DNA from: Populus alba
Taxonomy: Eukaryota > Streptophyta > Magnoliopsida > Malpighiales > Salicaceae
DNA: 64,000 bases
Assembly (NCBI RefSeq): GCF_005239225.2
Contig: NC_133297.1
Location: 2,674,392 to 2,738,391, forward strand
Direction of reading: 5' to 3'
The notes under the pieces were generated by a model. The model was not told the DNA's origin. It saw only the letters and a list, made by a program, of their open reading frames with translations, and ran no database searches. A program made the translations under genes and the position numbers. Of this stretch, positions 35,053 to 46,323 are shown in pieces (position 1 is the stretch's first letter; each line of letters begins with the position of its first letter).

Positions 35053-36879
35053 ACCAAACGGTGCCGTTTTGAACGGCACTGTTTCTCTTCTTCTTCCCCC
35101 CCGCAGGCGTAGCAGAGGAGAGGAAAACCGGGGTTTTTGTCCCCGCCTCTCTCCTCACGTGCCATGGCCCGACGCCCCACACTTTGGGACCCCCGAAGCC
35201 GAAGCCGCTGGCCGACCACCCGCCGCGCCACCGAACCCGAGAGAAGCACCTTGGCAGCGGCGCCTGCCGACCAGCACGCCTTGTTCCCCCATGCATGCCC
35301 CGATATTGCCTATAAATAGAGAAGAAGCAGAGTGAGAAGAGGGAGGAGGACCGATGGAGTGACCCGAAAAAAAAAAAAACAACAAAAAAACCGAGACAGT
35401 TGAGAGAGAGAGGAAGAGAGAGAGACACCATAACAGAGGAGAGAGTTACCAAAAAAACCCAAGAAAACCGAAAGCAAAGGGAAGGTTTGAAACCGGAAGG
35501 GAAGTGAGAAAACCGAAACCAAGCAAACGAACCGAGAGGACGTCGCCGGACCACTTGGAATTCGCCGTGAGGAGTCGACAGGAGTAGGTCACTGCCACCG
35601 CCTCCACCGCAGCACCGCCAGCAAGCCATCGTCTCCGCCGCGCCAGGTACGCCTCCTCCCCTGCACCTTTTTTTTTTATCTTGTTTTATTTCTTGCCCCC
35701 TGCATGCAGAATCGTTTCTGCATGCAGGAGGCACGGGGGGGAAAATAATTCTCCCCCCGTTCATTTCTTTTTTTTTTGGGCCAGACAGGGTCTGGCCCAA
35801 TGATTTGGGTCTGGGCCGGTCTGGCCCAGATTGCGGGTCTGGGCCGGTCCGGCCCAGAAGACAAGACATTGTTGGCCGAGTCCGGCCCAACGTCTTTTGG
35901 GGCTGGAGTCCGGCCCAATTAATTGGGCCGGCCCAGCCCATTTAATATATTATATTATATTATTATATTATTATATTATGCATGTGTGTGTGTATATGTT
36001 TTTTTTTTAAATAAAAAAATATAAAAAAATAAAAAAATTTGAAAAGTAAAAAAAATATATTGTTGTTCTTGGTATATATTGATTTGTTTTTTTTATACTA
36101 TGGGGATATAATTTCAGTATTTAAAAAAACACCTGTTTTCGTAAAAAAAAAAAAAAATGTTTTGTTTTCATGCATACGGCCAATACACTAGCATGTTTTG
36201 AATGTTCTTTTTATAAAGAAAAAAAATATTGGAAGCTTTGAAAATGTGTTTTCGCATAGATTTCTTAAACACAAAAATCATTTTTTGCATTTGTGGATTT
36301 TACAACCCGTTTGTAAAACTCCAAAGGGTATTGGCCAATATTCCAAAAAACTATAAAAATCTTATTTTGGGAGGAGAAGTTGTGATTATTGTTCACCGCT
36401 AATGTTTGGATGAAGAAATCCTTAAAAGGACGAACATCCAAAATATTATCGGGAGTAATAAATCAACGCACATGTTTGAAAGAAGCTTTGGCTGCAATCG
36501 AGAATATTTCAAAATTATTTTTTTCTCCACGGTTTACGAGCCGTGAAAAGTAATTTTTTTAGGAATTGTGAAATTTTCTTCGTTCTTTTTATTCTCTTTT
36601 CCTTGCGAATTACGAGTTGACGGGATTAGAAAACACCAACACCATAGACTATAGAGCAAACCAAACACCAAGCAGCTTACCTTAGGTAGGGCGTATTAGG
36701 GGTGCTAGTACCTTCCCTTTACGCAACCAGTCCCTTGCCTTAGAATTTCTGAAAGACCAGTTAGGGTTCCTAGTGACCAAATACTAGGTGGCGACTCCAA
36801 AGAACCAAATCCTTAGAACACAACGAAAATCGCCAGCCGATGTCGTGCCTTTATAAATTTTTTTGTACGGGGTGCGACA
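35053..36879 (+). mobile_element. 5'-truncated LTR preceding the ORF1-gag-pol region
   Basis: Begins at ACCAAACGGTGCCG, equal to position 23631 within the LTR at 22869, and runs to GGGGTGCGACA. TATAAATA (35311-35318), donor-like GCCAG|GTACG (35646/35647), the hairpin (35699-35728) and the TGGGCC array (35777-35940) are present. The last 80 bp differ from the 22869 LTR (AAAGAACCAAATCC instead of CACGAACGAATTC), so the two are not simple duplicates throughout. Confidence 0.88.
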
Positions 36880-37494
36880 GAATGGCGACTCCACTGGGGA
36901 TGTTAGGACTAAGCTTGATTTGTTTGTTTTTGTTTGTTTGTTTATGTTATATGTTATTGGTTTCTTATGATGTTTTGTTTAAAAGCTTTAGCATATATCT
37001 TTACATTCTATAATACATGCCATAGTCATGCATCACTTTATTATTATTATTATGTTTTGGAGGGCACACACATGTAACTCTAAGTTTAAGTGGGGGACTA
37101 GCAGCTTGCCTTATGACTTGAGTCAAGGCTTAAGTTTGTGTAAACCCCAACTCTTTGCTGAGTGTTTAGACTGATAGTGATTGGTACACGTGCCATCCCA
37201 CTATCTGTTGGACCTCCATATCGCCTTTACGAGGGTGATCACTGGAACAGCAAGAGACCCTCTTTTAGAGACCTAGTAATAAACCTACCCTATGTCTCAC
37301 GTAAAAGAACTAGAACCTATCCTTAGGGTGTATATTCCGATATAAATCTTTTGCATCGAAACAAGACTAACCCCCCATGCATTTTGAATTGCAGGATTTG
37401 TGAACGAAATGACCATCACCAAACCTTCCATAGAGTATGGAAAGAATTCTGAACTGTCATAATTGATTGAAGGAGACTGCCTTATGCTAAGAAG
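36880..37494 (+). other. Element leader with primer-binding site and possible splice acceptor
   Basis: The primer-binding site TGGCGACTCCACTGGGGA is at 36883-36900. The rest is non-coding and related to 25500-26000. TTTTGAATTGCAG|GATTTG (37394) looks like a good acceptor 100 nt before the first ORF1 ATG; with the LTR donor at 35646 it would define a leader intron of about 1.75 kb. Confidence 0.55.
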
Positions 37495-39534
37495 ATGTCG
37501 CCAATCAAGAACCTGAATTGCATATTGAATGAGGTGAACAAGTTAACGACTCATTTTCAGAATGTGGATAAAGATGCATTTTTTAGGAAATACGGACGTT
37601 TGATGGAAATCGCAAAGGTAGAAGTTTTAAGCCCAGCTGTGCGAGCCTTAGTTCATTTTTGGGATCCAGAATACCGATGTTTCTCCTTTGGAAGCGTGGA
37701 CTTGTGCCCCACGATTGAGGAATATGGATTGTTTGACCGAGTTTCCGAATGACCTGTATCGGATTTATTCTCCTTTGAGATCCGACAAGATCATCCCTGA
37801 GCTGTCAAAACACTGCTCAGAATCTCCAACTTGGAAAAGTTTCTGGAAAAGAATGGCACCGGTTTGAAAATGGAGGATGCTAGAGTTGGAAAAAAGAGTC
37901 AGAAGTAGAAAAAGAGAGATTGATTGCCTTAGGTATATTTGGCCTTGTGTTGTTCCCAAGTCAGACTGGTTTAGTAAGCTTGGAGGCCGCCGCTGCTTAT
38001 GTGGAGTATGAGAACACACAGATCAATCCAGTGGTTGCTATCTTAGCCGAAACATTTTTGACACTTAACCATTGTAGAAAAGCTGGAAAAGGAGCAATGA
38101 GATGCTGCACGCAACTGTTGTATATTTGGATGGTGAGCCATATCGAAACAAGGAAACCTGTTTTCAATAATTTTTGGTGGTTCACTCAAAAACCCCTAAA
38201 GATTGTGGAAGAAGAAGAATGGGGAGATCTAGACAACCAGGGTTGGGTTGATAAATTGGAAGGATTACCTAATAGCGATTTTAAATGGAGAGCACCATGG
38301 GTAACAACAACGAAGGTCCTAATGAGTTGTGGACAAAGGCATTGGGTACCATTGTGGGGATTACGGGTTATGTGAGTTATGCTCCGACTTTAGTGGTAAG
38401 ACAATTCGGGGGCATACAGTTTGTTCCCAGAACTATGGGAATTGCTCAATTCTTTGGTCTGTTCAAAGATCCCATGGCAAAAGAAGTTTTGGAGATCATC
38501 AAACAAGATTGGAAGCATCTAGTGTTGGTGGAAATAGAAGGTTTGAGAGATCCAAGTGTGAGCGAAGGATATGTAAAATGGAGAGCCTCAGCTGCTTCAG
38601 CCATGCCTTGCGCTATAGAGGAGCCTATTAAGGGAAAAGAGGTTAATATTGAAGATGATTTAGCTGCTTCAGCCATGCCTCGTGTAGAAGTCAAATCTCC
38701 TCAAACCATAGAGGAACCCCTCAAAAAGAAAGAGGGTTAACGGTGAATTGAGAAGGCAAGTGGACAAACTAAGGATAGAGTTGAGCAAGAGCAGAAAGGA
38801 CAAGGCGACGTTGGAAGGAATGATGCTAGAAGATGATAAAAGGAGAACATTTCTAGATGAGCAAATACAGTCTAGAGATGCGAAAATAACCAAGCTTGAG
38901 TTAAAGTTGGTTGAGGAGAAGATTGCTAGGGGAAGGAGTGAGAAGGAGCTTAAAGGGTTGAGTTTGGATTGGATGCAAAGTTGTTCTGAACTTGAAGCAA
39001 TGGAGATGGACTTTAGCGATTGCCAAGAAAGTGCAAAAATATTACCAAGAAAAATTTGTGCAAGTGCAATTCGAACTAATGGATAGGATTAAGAGGTATA
39101 AGGATTTGAATAAGAAATATATAGAGTTGGAAAGCAAAAGGGGAGGATTCGAGGATGATAAAGCGGAGTTAGCAGCCAAGAGGAGTGAGATAAAAGTTGC
39201 AAGGATAAAGCTCGACAAAGAACGCGAAAAGTCGAAGTATTTGGACGAGAAGCTGGTAGCAACGGAAAAGCACAAGGATCGAATCGACGCCAACAACATT
39301 GCTTTGACAGAACAAACATGTTGCTCATAGAAAAAATGACCAAAAACCGATGAGCAAATGGATGAAGCTGCTGCACATGCTCGAATTATTAGAATCAATG
39401 CACGGAATGTGGGAGGAGACATCATTCGCTATCGCCGAAGCCTAGCCGAAACCGATGCCTTTTTAGGGAAGATTGAGAACCGCGGCTTTGCTTTCTTACC
39501 TTTGGCTAAGGAGTTTATGGAGGAAAGAGATTAG
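37495..39534 (+). pseudogene. Extra ORF1 of a Tat/Ogre-like element, frameshifted
   Basis: ATG at 37495, 100 nt after the possible acceptor. The N-terminal part has VHFWDPEYRCFSFGSVDL, then in another frame GIFGLVLFPSQTG, AILAETFLTLNHCR and LLYIWMVSHIET, then VVRQFGGIQFVPRTMG; this matches the plant DUF7745-type domain I associate with the Ogre extra ORF. A charged coiled-coil-like part follows (38750-39300), ending LPLAKEFMEERD. Frames change near 37750, 38280, 38740, 39000 and 39330, so it is not functional. The role of this ORF in such elements is not known to me. Confidence 0.8.
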
Positions 39535-39844
39535 CATGTTGTATTTTTTTAAAAAAAAATGTATTTTTATCCAAGCATTAATGAAAAGGGCGTTGACCCA
39601 TCTTCTTATGCAAAATCTGTCTCTTGGTGAACATGATTCTAGCAAAACGACTCGAAAGACAGAACTTCTATCAAAGCAATGTGACAGAGAATGCTTATAA
39701 TGGGATGGTTATTTTTCGTTCACAATAAAACATGCATGCATCCATCACAATCATACATTTTCTCATACATCTATGCATGCATCTCCAGATCGTGAAACAT
39801 AGGTCCCACATCCAGAGTCCACCAAACCCGGTCCAGATCAAGAA
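39535..39844 (+). other. Spacer between ORF1 and gag
   Basis: Non-coding, T-rich then rich in CATGCATGCA-type sequence. No feature recognised. Confidence 0.5.
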
Positions 39845-41640
39845 TGGAAAACGAAGAAAGAGCTCAGTTAGAGTCACACTACCAGACCGAGTTGGAATCC
39901 GTGAAAAATGAAGTTTTCCCGGTTGACCAATCTGCTTGAGCAACTTTTAAAAGCCAAGAATGGGGAGGGAACATCCACCCAACCACCTATAGGAGCACCG
40001 TCGGCCCCTGTCCCGGGGGTATCTCAGAATATGGGGGCAGATTCAGCAACGGGGCAGCACTTTACACCTGTTATTCCCATTCAGCCCCCCTCAAGCTCAT
40101 ATCACTGTAGATTTAACAGCCGAGGGGCCTTCCGATAATAGGTCCACGGGTTTTGTGAATGATGACAAGATATCAGCATTAGAAGAAAGGTTAAGAGCAG
40201 TCGAGGGAAATGATTGGTTTGACCCCCTGCGAACGTCGGAAATATGCTTGGTACCTAACCTCACGGTACCAAAAGATTTTAGGATACCAGAGTTTTTATA
40301 AGGTATAGTGGGTTGGAATGCCAAACACCTCACCTTCGATCTTATTGCAACAAGATGGCTGAAGTAATTCATGACGATAAGTTAATGATCTACTTTTTCC
40401 AAGACAGTCTATCGGGATCTGCGCTAAGTTGGTACATGAGGCTGGATAATGTCAAGATTAAGAAATGGAAGGACTTAGTGGAGGCTTTCCTAAAGCAATA
40501 CAAGTTCAATTTTGGAAATTGCCTCCAGATCGAACGAGCCTCATGTCGATGGAAAAGAGAAGCCAAGAGTCAGTGAGGGCTTATGCACAAAGATGGAGGG
40601 GACGAGGCCACGCACGTGCAACCCCCTTGATAGAAACGGAGATGGTGACTTTGTTCGCCAATACATTCAAGGCACCTTACTATGAGCATTTAATGGGTAG
40701 CTCATCTCAACATTTCTATGATGTTGTACGTGTGGCGGAAAGAATCGAGCAAGGAATTAAAGCAGGGCGCATAGCAGAGCCTTTAGAGAAGAAAGGTTTT
40801 ATGGGAAGGAAAAGAGAAGGGGACGTTAACAATTTGGAAGGCGGATATAAAGGCAAGAAAGTAAATTTCCACAGCCCACAAGCACCTACCTCTCAATCCC
40901 CACGCATAAACTTTAACCAATCTTTTTCACCTAACCGAACAAATAACCAAACCAAACTATCAAAATCACTACCAAAGACCCCACTCAGGATACACCTCAG
41001 AACAATTGCCACCATTACCCATGCCTTTGAAGGAACATGTATGCCAAACTTTTAAGCATTGGGCAAGTAGCTCCTATCCCTACACTACCGCTACAACCAC
41101 CATTCCCAATTTGGTACAGAGCCCGATTTTGACTTGCGAGTACCACGGGGGTAATCCTGGGCATGGGATTGAAACCTGCTATGCATTCAAGAAGAGGTTA
41201 TTGGAGCTTATTAAGTTAGGATGGGTATCCTTCGAAGACAAGCCCAATGTTAATTCAAACCCATTGCCTAAACATGTTCCCAAACAGTGGCGGAATAGGC
41301 ATGATCGAAGTGGGTAAATCAATGCAAGGTGTTGAAGGTGCCGATGAAAAGGTTGTACGACATGTTAGTACAATCAGGATTTCTAGCGGTGAAGGAGGTA
41401 AGCCAATTGGAGAGGGGGGACTACTGTGAGTTCCATGGAAGAGAAGGACATCACATTGAGGATTGCACCGAGTTTTGCGAAAAGATTGCTAAAAATGTTG
41501 AGGATGGGACAATTAAGGATTGAACCAATGGAGAGCAGGTGTGAAGTAAAGTATGACGGAAGGTCAAGATCAGCATGTCAGGAGTTTGCAGGGTTCAACA
41601 GACTGCTAATGGGCCCCAAGGCTGATCTTGGTTAAACCGT
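39845..41640 (+). pseudogene. Gag remnant of the Tat/Ogre-like element
   Basis: Starts at ATG 39845 and soon shifts frame near 39905. The retrotransposon gag core is at 40370-40700: FFQDSLSGSALSWYMRLD, WKDLVEAFLKQY and, in another frame, QESVRAYAQRWR. Two Cys/His knuckles follow: CEYHGGNPGHGIETC (about 41139) and CEFHGREGHHIEDC (about 41429). Both have His for the second Cys of the usual CCHC, a form I know from this group. Gag would form the particle and bind RNA, but at least four frame breaks and a stop near 40300 disable it. Confidence 0.82.
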
Positions 41641-42063
41641 CCTGCACAAAAGAGAATCACAATGCCATGCCGTACAATTATGGGTATGCCTCCAACGTTC
41701 GAGCTCCTCTTTCCTTTGTTCCAGACGGAGATGAAAGTGGTTTGACCAGAAGTGGTCGTTGCTTTACGCCTGAAGAATGGAGGAAGGAAAAAGGGTAAAG
41801 AAAGTGGTAGATCTGGACAAAGCACCAGAAGTTAATAAAGCCAGTAACGGAAGAGGAATCAAATGAATTTTGAAGTTGATCAAGCATAGCGAATATTGCA
41901 TAGTGGATCAAAACTAAAAAAGACTCCAGCTCGGAAATCTCCCTTATGTCCTTGATACTCAGCTCTGAGCCGCATCGAAATGCCTTGCAAAAGGTATTAA
42001 ATGAGGCATATGTACCCCAGGACATTGAGCATAAAACTATGGAGCATTTAGTGGGGAGGATCC

Positions 42064-42630
42064 ATGCAACTGATTACCTTCTACTTCACGGCTGACGAGC
42101 TTGATGCTGAAGGTACCCGGACACAACAAAGCCTTTATTACATCACGGTTAGGTGCAAAGACTGCCTCGTAGGGAAGGTGCTCGTCGATAATGGCTCGGC
42201 CCTGAACGTATTGCCAAAGCACATTTTAGAGGAAATGCCGATTGATGAATCTCATATGAAGCCAAGTACTATGATGGCTAGAGCATATGATGGCTCACCT
42301 AGGCCAATACTTGGGACTTTAGAAGTGGAGCTATATGTGGGACCGCAGATGTTCCTAGTGACACTTCAGGTTATGGATATTCACCCTTCCTATAGTATGT
42401 TGTTGGGAAGACCTTGGATCCACGCAGCGGGGGCAGTAGCTTCATCATTACACCAATGTTTGAAGTACATCATGAATGGGATGTTAGTAACCGTCAGGGC
42501 TGAGGAGGCAATAGCCATGACAAAGAATGTGGCTGTGCCTTTCATCGAAGCGGGGGATTGCAAGGATAACAATATCCATGCTTTTGAGATCGTGAACACT
42601 GACTGTCGGTACCAGAAAACACCGTGTTGA
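42064..42630 (+). pseudogene. Aspartic protease region of pol
   Basis: VLVDNGSALNVLP holds the active-site aspartate in the DNGS form typical of some plant gypsy lineages, followed by YSMLLGRPWIH, the second retropepsin signature. It would mature Gag-Pol. The frame is open here for 188 codons, but breaks on both sides separate it from gag and RT. The stretch 42631-42835 continues coding-like sequence in a shifted frame, and I see no clear intron between protease and RT as described for true Ogre elements. Confidence 0.82.
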
Positions 42631-42835
42631 GAAGACCAAGGATCTCAGAAGCAGCCAGGATGGCAAGTCTATGTTTCTTGAACCGTGGGGTCCCACGTCG
42701 ATATAACCTCGCTTGCGGAATACCAGAAGGGGTTAATCGACAAGGAAGAGAAAGGCTGATCAAAGATTTGGGCTAGGATATCAACCTAACCAAGAGGATT
42801 ATCGTTGGGCTGCTGATCGGAGAAGGACAAGAAGG

Positions 42836-44280
42836 ATGGCTAGAATTAAAGGAAGAGATCTTGAAGAAGAACAGCTGGAAATCCCTCCCCTTAGCGTATC
42901 ATTCCCAAGAGCTGCATACATAGTGCAACATGATAAGGGAGCTGAAAGCCTGGGTCTAGAGTTGGCAAAAATGAGCATAAACACCTTGGAGGGAAAGGAG
43001 AAGGAAAAAGGTGATGCGAAAGAAATAGCGGGAAAAGAAGATGAAGTGCTGCCACAACTGACGATCCATACACTAGAAGAAGTCTCCGCCAAGACCTTTG
43101 TGCGCAAGTTGGCTCAAGGCGAAAAGTTCCAGAATTGGGTGACCCAAGAAGCTCCAATGGTTTTCAAAATGAATCCTGAAAGCGGATCTCCTACAACATC
43201 ACATACATCTAGCCTCAAGAATAAATGGCCAAACTTGAACGAGCATGTAATATCTATGGAAGAAGAAGAGTGGGATGAAAGCAACATCAGTGAATTCACC
43301 AGGCTAGTAGAACAACAGGAACAGACTTGGAAGCCTGCCACCGAGGAACTCGAAACTATCAATGTGGGCAATGGTCAGCTCAAGAAAGAGTTGAAAATAG
43401 GTACCCTAATTACTTCTGAACAAAGGATAAAAATGATCACCCTATTACAAGAGTATTCAGATGTCTTTGCTTGGTCCTATGAAGATATGCCCGGTTTGGA
43501 TACAAGTATTGTAGAGCACAAGATACCGTTGGAAGAAGGTTATAAGCCAGTCAAGCAGAAGCTAAGGAGGGCCCACCCGGACGTCTGGATCAAGGTCAAG
43601 GCAGAACTCGAAAAGCAGTGGGATGCTGGTTTTTTAGAAGTAGTTAGATACCCACAATGGGTGTCTAACATTGTTGTGGTGCCTAAGAAGGAAGGGAAGA
43701 TTCGAGTTTGTGTGGATTTTCGGAATTTGAATAAAGCTAGCCCTAAGGACGATTTTCCCCTACCACACATAGATGTTTTAGTGGATAATGCTGCCCGAAG
43801 TTCCACTTATTCCTTTATGGACGGTTTTTCAGGATACAACCAAATAAAAATGGCTCCCGAGGATAAGGCGAAAACAACTTTTATCACACCTTGGGGGACC
43901 TACTGCTACAAGGTCATGCCATTTGGGTTAAAGAATGCGGTGCCAACATATCAAAGAGCAATGGTGACTCTATTCCACGACATGATGCACAAAGAAATTG
44001 AGGTGTATGTAGATGATATGATTGCCAAGTCTAAAAAGGGACAGGATCATGTGGAAGTTTGAGGAAGTTATTTGAGAGGTTGAGGGAAGTATGAACTAAG
44101 GCTTAATCCTGCAAAAATGTTCATTCGGAGTTAAGTCGGGCAAGCTGTTGGGATTTTGTGGTAAGCGATAGAGGTATAGAGGTGGATCCAGACAAAGTAA
44201 GGGCCATTCAAGCTATGTCATCCCCTAAGACAGAGAAAGACAGTAAGAGGATTCTTAGGAAGGTTGAATTACATTGCTCG
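42836..44280 (+). pseudogene. Reverse transcriptase region of pol, truncated by the assembly gap
   Basis: Open to 44062 (408 codons). RT motifs in order: VVPKKEGKIRVCVDFRNLN, SFMDGFSGYNQIKM, TPWGTYCYKVMPFGLKNA and YVDDM (nt 44006-44020) with the catalytic Asp pair. A stop follows at 44060, then more RT/RNase H sequence in shifted frames (ending near IQAMSSPKTEK) up to the N run. The 3' half of pol and the 3' LTR are not in the assembly here. The enzyme would copy element RNA to DNA. Confidence 0.9.
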
Positions 44281-44780
44281 NNNNNNNNNNNNNNNNNNNN
44301 NNNNNNNNNNNNNNNNNNNNNNNNNNNNNNNNNNNNNNNNNNNNNNNNNNNNNNNNNNNNNNNNNNNNNNNNNNNNNNNNNNNNNNNNNNNNNNNNNNNN
44401 NNNNNNNNNNNNNNNNNNNNNNNNNNNNNNNNNNNNNNNNNNNNNNNNNNNNNNNNNNNNNNNNNNNNNNNNNNNNNNNNNNNNNNNNNNNNNNNNNNNN
44501 NNNNNNNNNNNNNNNNNNNNNNNNNNNNNNNNNNNNNNNNNNNNNNNNNNNNNNNNNNNNNNNNNNNNNNNNNNNNNNNNNNNNNNNNNNNNNNNNNNNN
44601 NNNNNNNNNNNNNNNNNNNNNNNNNNNNNNNNNNNNNNNNNNNNNNNNNNNNNNNNNNNNNNNNNNNNNNNNNNNNNNNNNNNNNNNNNNNNNNNNNNNN
44701 NNNNNNNNNNNNNNNNNNNNNNNNNNNNNNNNNNNNNNNNNNNNNNNNNNNNNNNNNNNNNNNNNNNNNNNNNNNNNNNN
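44281..44780. other. Assembly gap of 500 N
   Basis: A round-number N run, so the true size is probably unknown. Left of it pol is cut in the RT/RNase H linker. Right of it the second block starts inside a TRIM-like LTR equal to position 10138. Confidence 0.98.
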
Positions 44781-46323
44781 AAAAAATAATATAAATTATA
44801 TATTGAGAACTCATCTAATAATCCTCCAAGCAATGAAGATATCATGTGTTTTATCTTGAATCTGGCATTCACCCTCAATGGTGGCAATTGAAACAGTGAT
44901 ATCAGGAACACACCAAAGGCCCCCCCTCCTCTAATTGTCATTCATTTATCATTCTGTTTCGAAGAAACTAACAAGTTCAAGGATTTTCCACAAAGCGAAC
45001 ATTAATCTACTGCACCCATTAACATGTGGTATACCAGTCTACAACATTCATTTTCCAAGGCATGTATGGTCGTTGAAAAAACAATAATTACGAAAACTAT
45101 ATATGGTTTTCATGCTATTCTTCATACATTATTCAATCTTCTTTCAGTCAAAAAATGAAGAAAACGTTTTTTTTCTGTGTTTTATCTTTAGCTATAATGA
45201 CGAGACTTCGGTTACAAAATTTTCCAAACACATGTTTTCTTCAAAATTCATGTTTATTGTGGATTATCACCTCGAAAATGTTTCCTTTTTAAAATAATAC
45301 ACACACGCATGCATATATACCCAGTCTACAACATTCATTTTCCAAGGCATGTATGGTCGTTGAAACAAGAATTACGAAAACTATATATGGTTTTCATACT
45401 ATTCTTCATAGATTATTCAATCTTCATTTCAATTAAAATATATTAAAAAATAATATAAATTATATATTGAAAACTCATCTAATAATACTCCAAGCAATGA
45501 AGATATCATGTTTTTATGCCCCCCCTCATTGTCATTTATTATTCTGTTTCGAAGAAACTAACAAGTTCAAGGATAACCCATTTTCCAAGGCATGTATTGT
45601 CGTTGAAAAAACTATTACGAAAACTATATTTTCATGCTATTCTTCGTAGATTATTCAATCTTCTTTCAATTAAAAATGAAGAAAAGGTTTTTTTTCTGTG
45701 TTTTTATCATTAGCTATTATGACGAAACTTCGGTTACAAAATTTCCCAAACACATGTTTCTTCAAATTTCATGTTTATTGTGGATTATCACCTCGAAAAT
45801 GTTTCTTTTGAAAACAATACACACACGCATGTGTGTGTGTGTGTATGCCTCCATGACTTTTTCAATCATGAAAGCAACTAGAGTGGCTTATTTGTAATTG
45901 ACTGCTTTTTCGTGGCATACAAGACTTGTTAACAAGGTTTTGAATTAATTTATTTCGCCGTGTGGAAGAAAACCTACCATTCCCATTTCGTTGTCATCTT
46001 TGTTTGATTAATAAATTGAAATCTTCAATTACTAATCCCTCGTCCTTAACTTCATGGTCCAACTTGAACCGTGTCCAGGAAAATTATACAAGGTTAAATT
46101 TGGGCGAGCTAGAAAAATCTTTCGACTTAATTGAAAATTCCATGCTTCATGAAGCACAGAAGTCTATAAATACCTCCACACTACCTTTGGGATATTACAA
46201 GTTTCAAAACTTAATTAGATTTCAGCACTAGCTATATACATCTCCCAAGGCTCTTAGAAAGTTTAAGCTAAACACCTCAAACTCTTTCGCTTCTAGGCTC
46301 TCGATCAGTACTATTAGCTAGCA
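44781..46323 (+). promoter_or_regulatory. Upstream region of PLP gene 2
   Basis: Collinear with 10138-11682, including the duplicated upstream segment (44825-45320 and 45490-45815) and TATAAATA (46165-46172). Differences are scattered substitutions, homopolymer changes and a shorter GT microsatellite. Anything more distal is lost in the gap. Confidence 0.8.

Noticed and set aside
44158..44941. Long frames across the gap
   Set aside because: They consist mostly of N.
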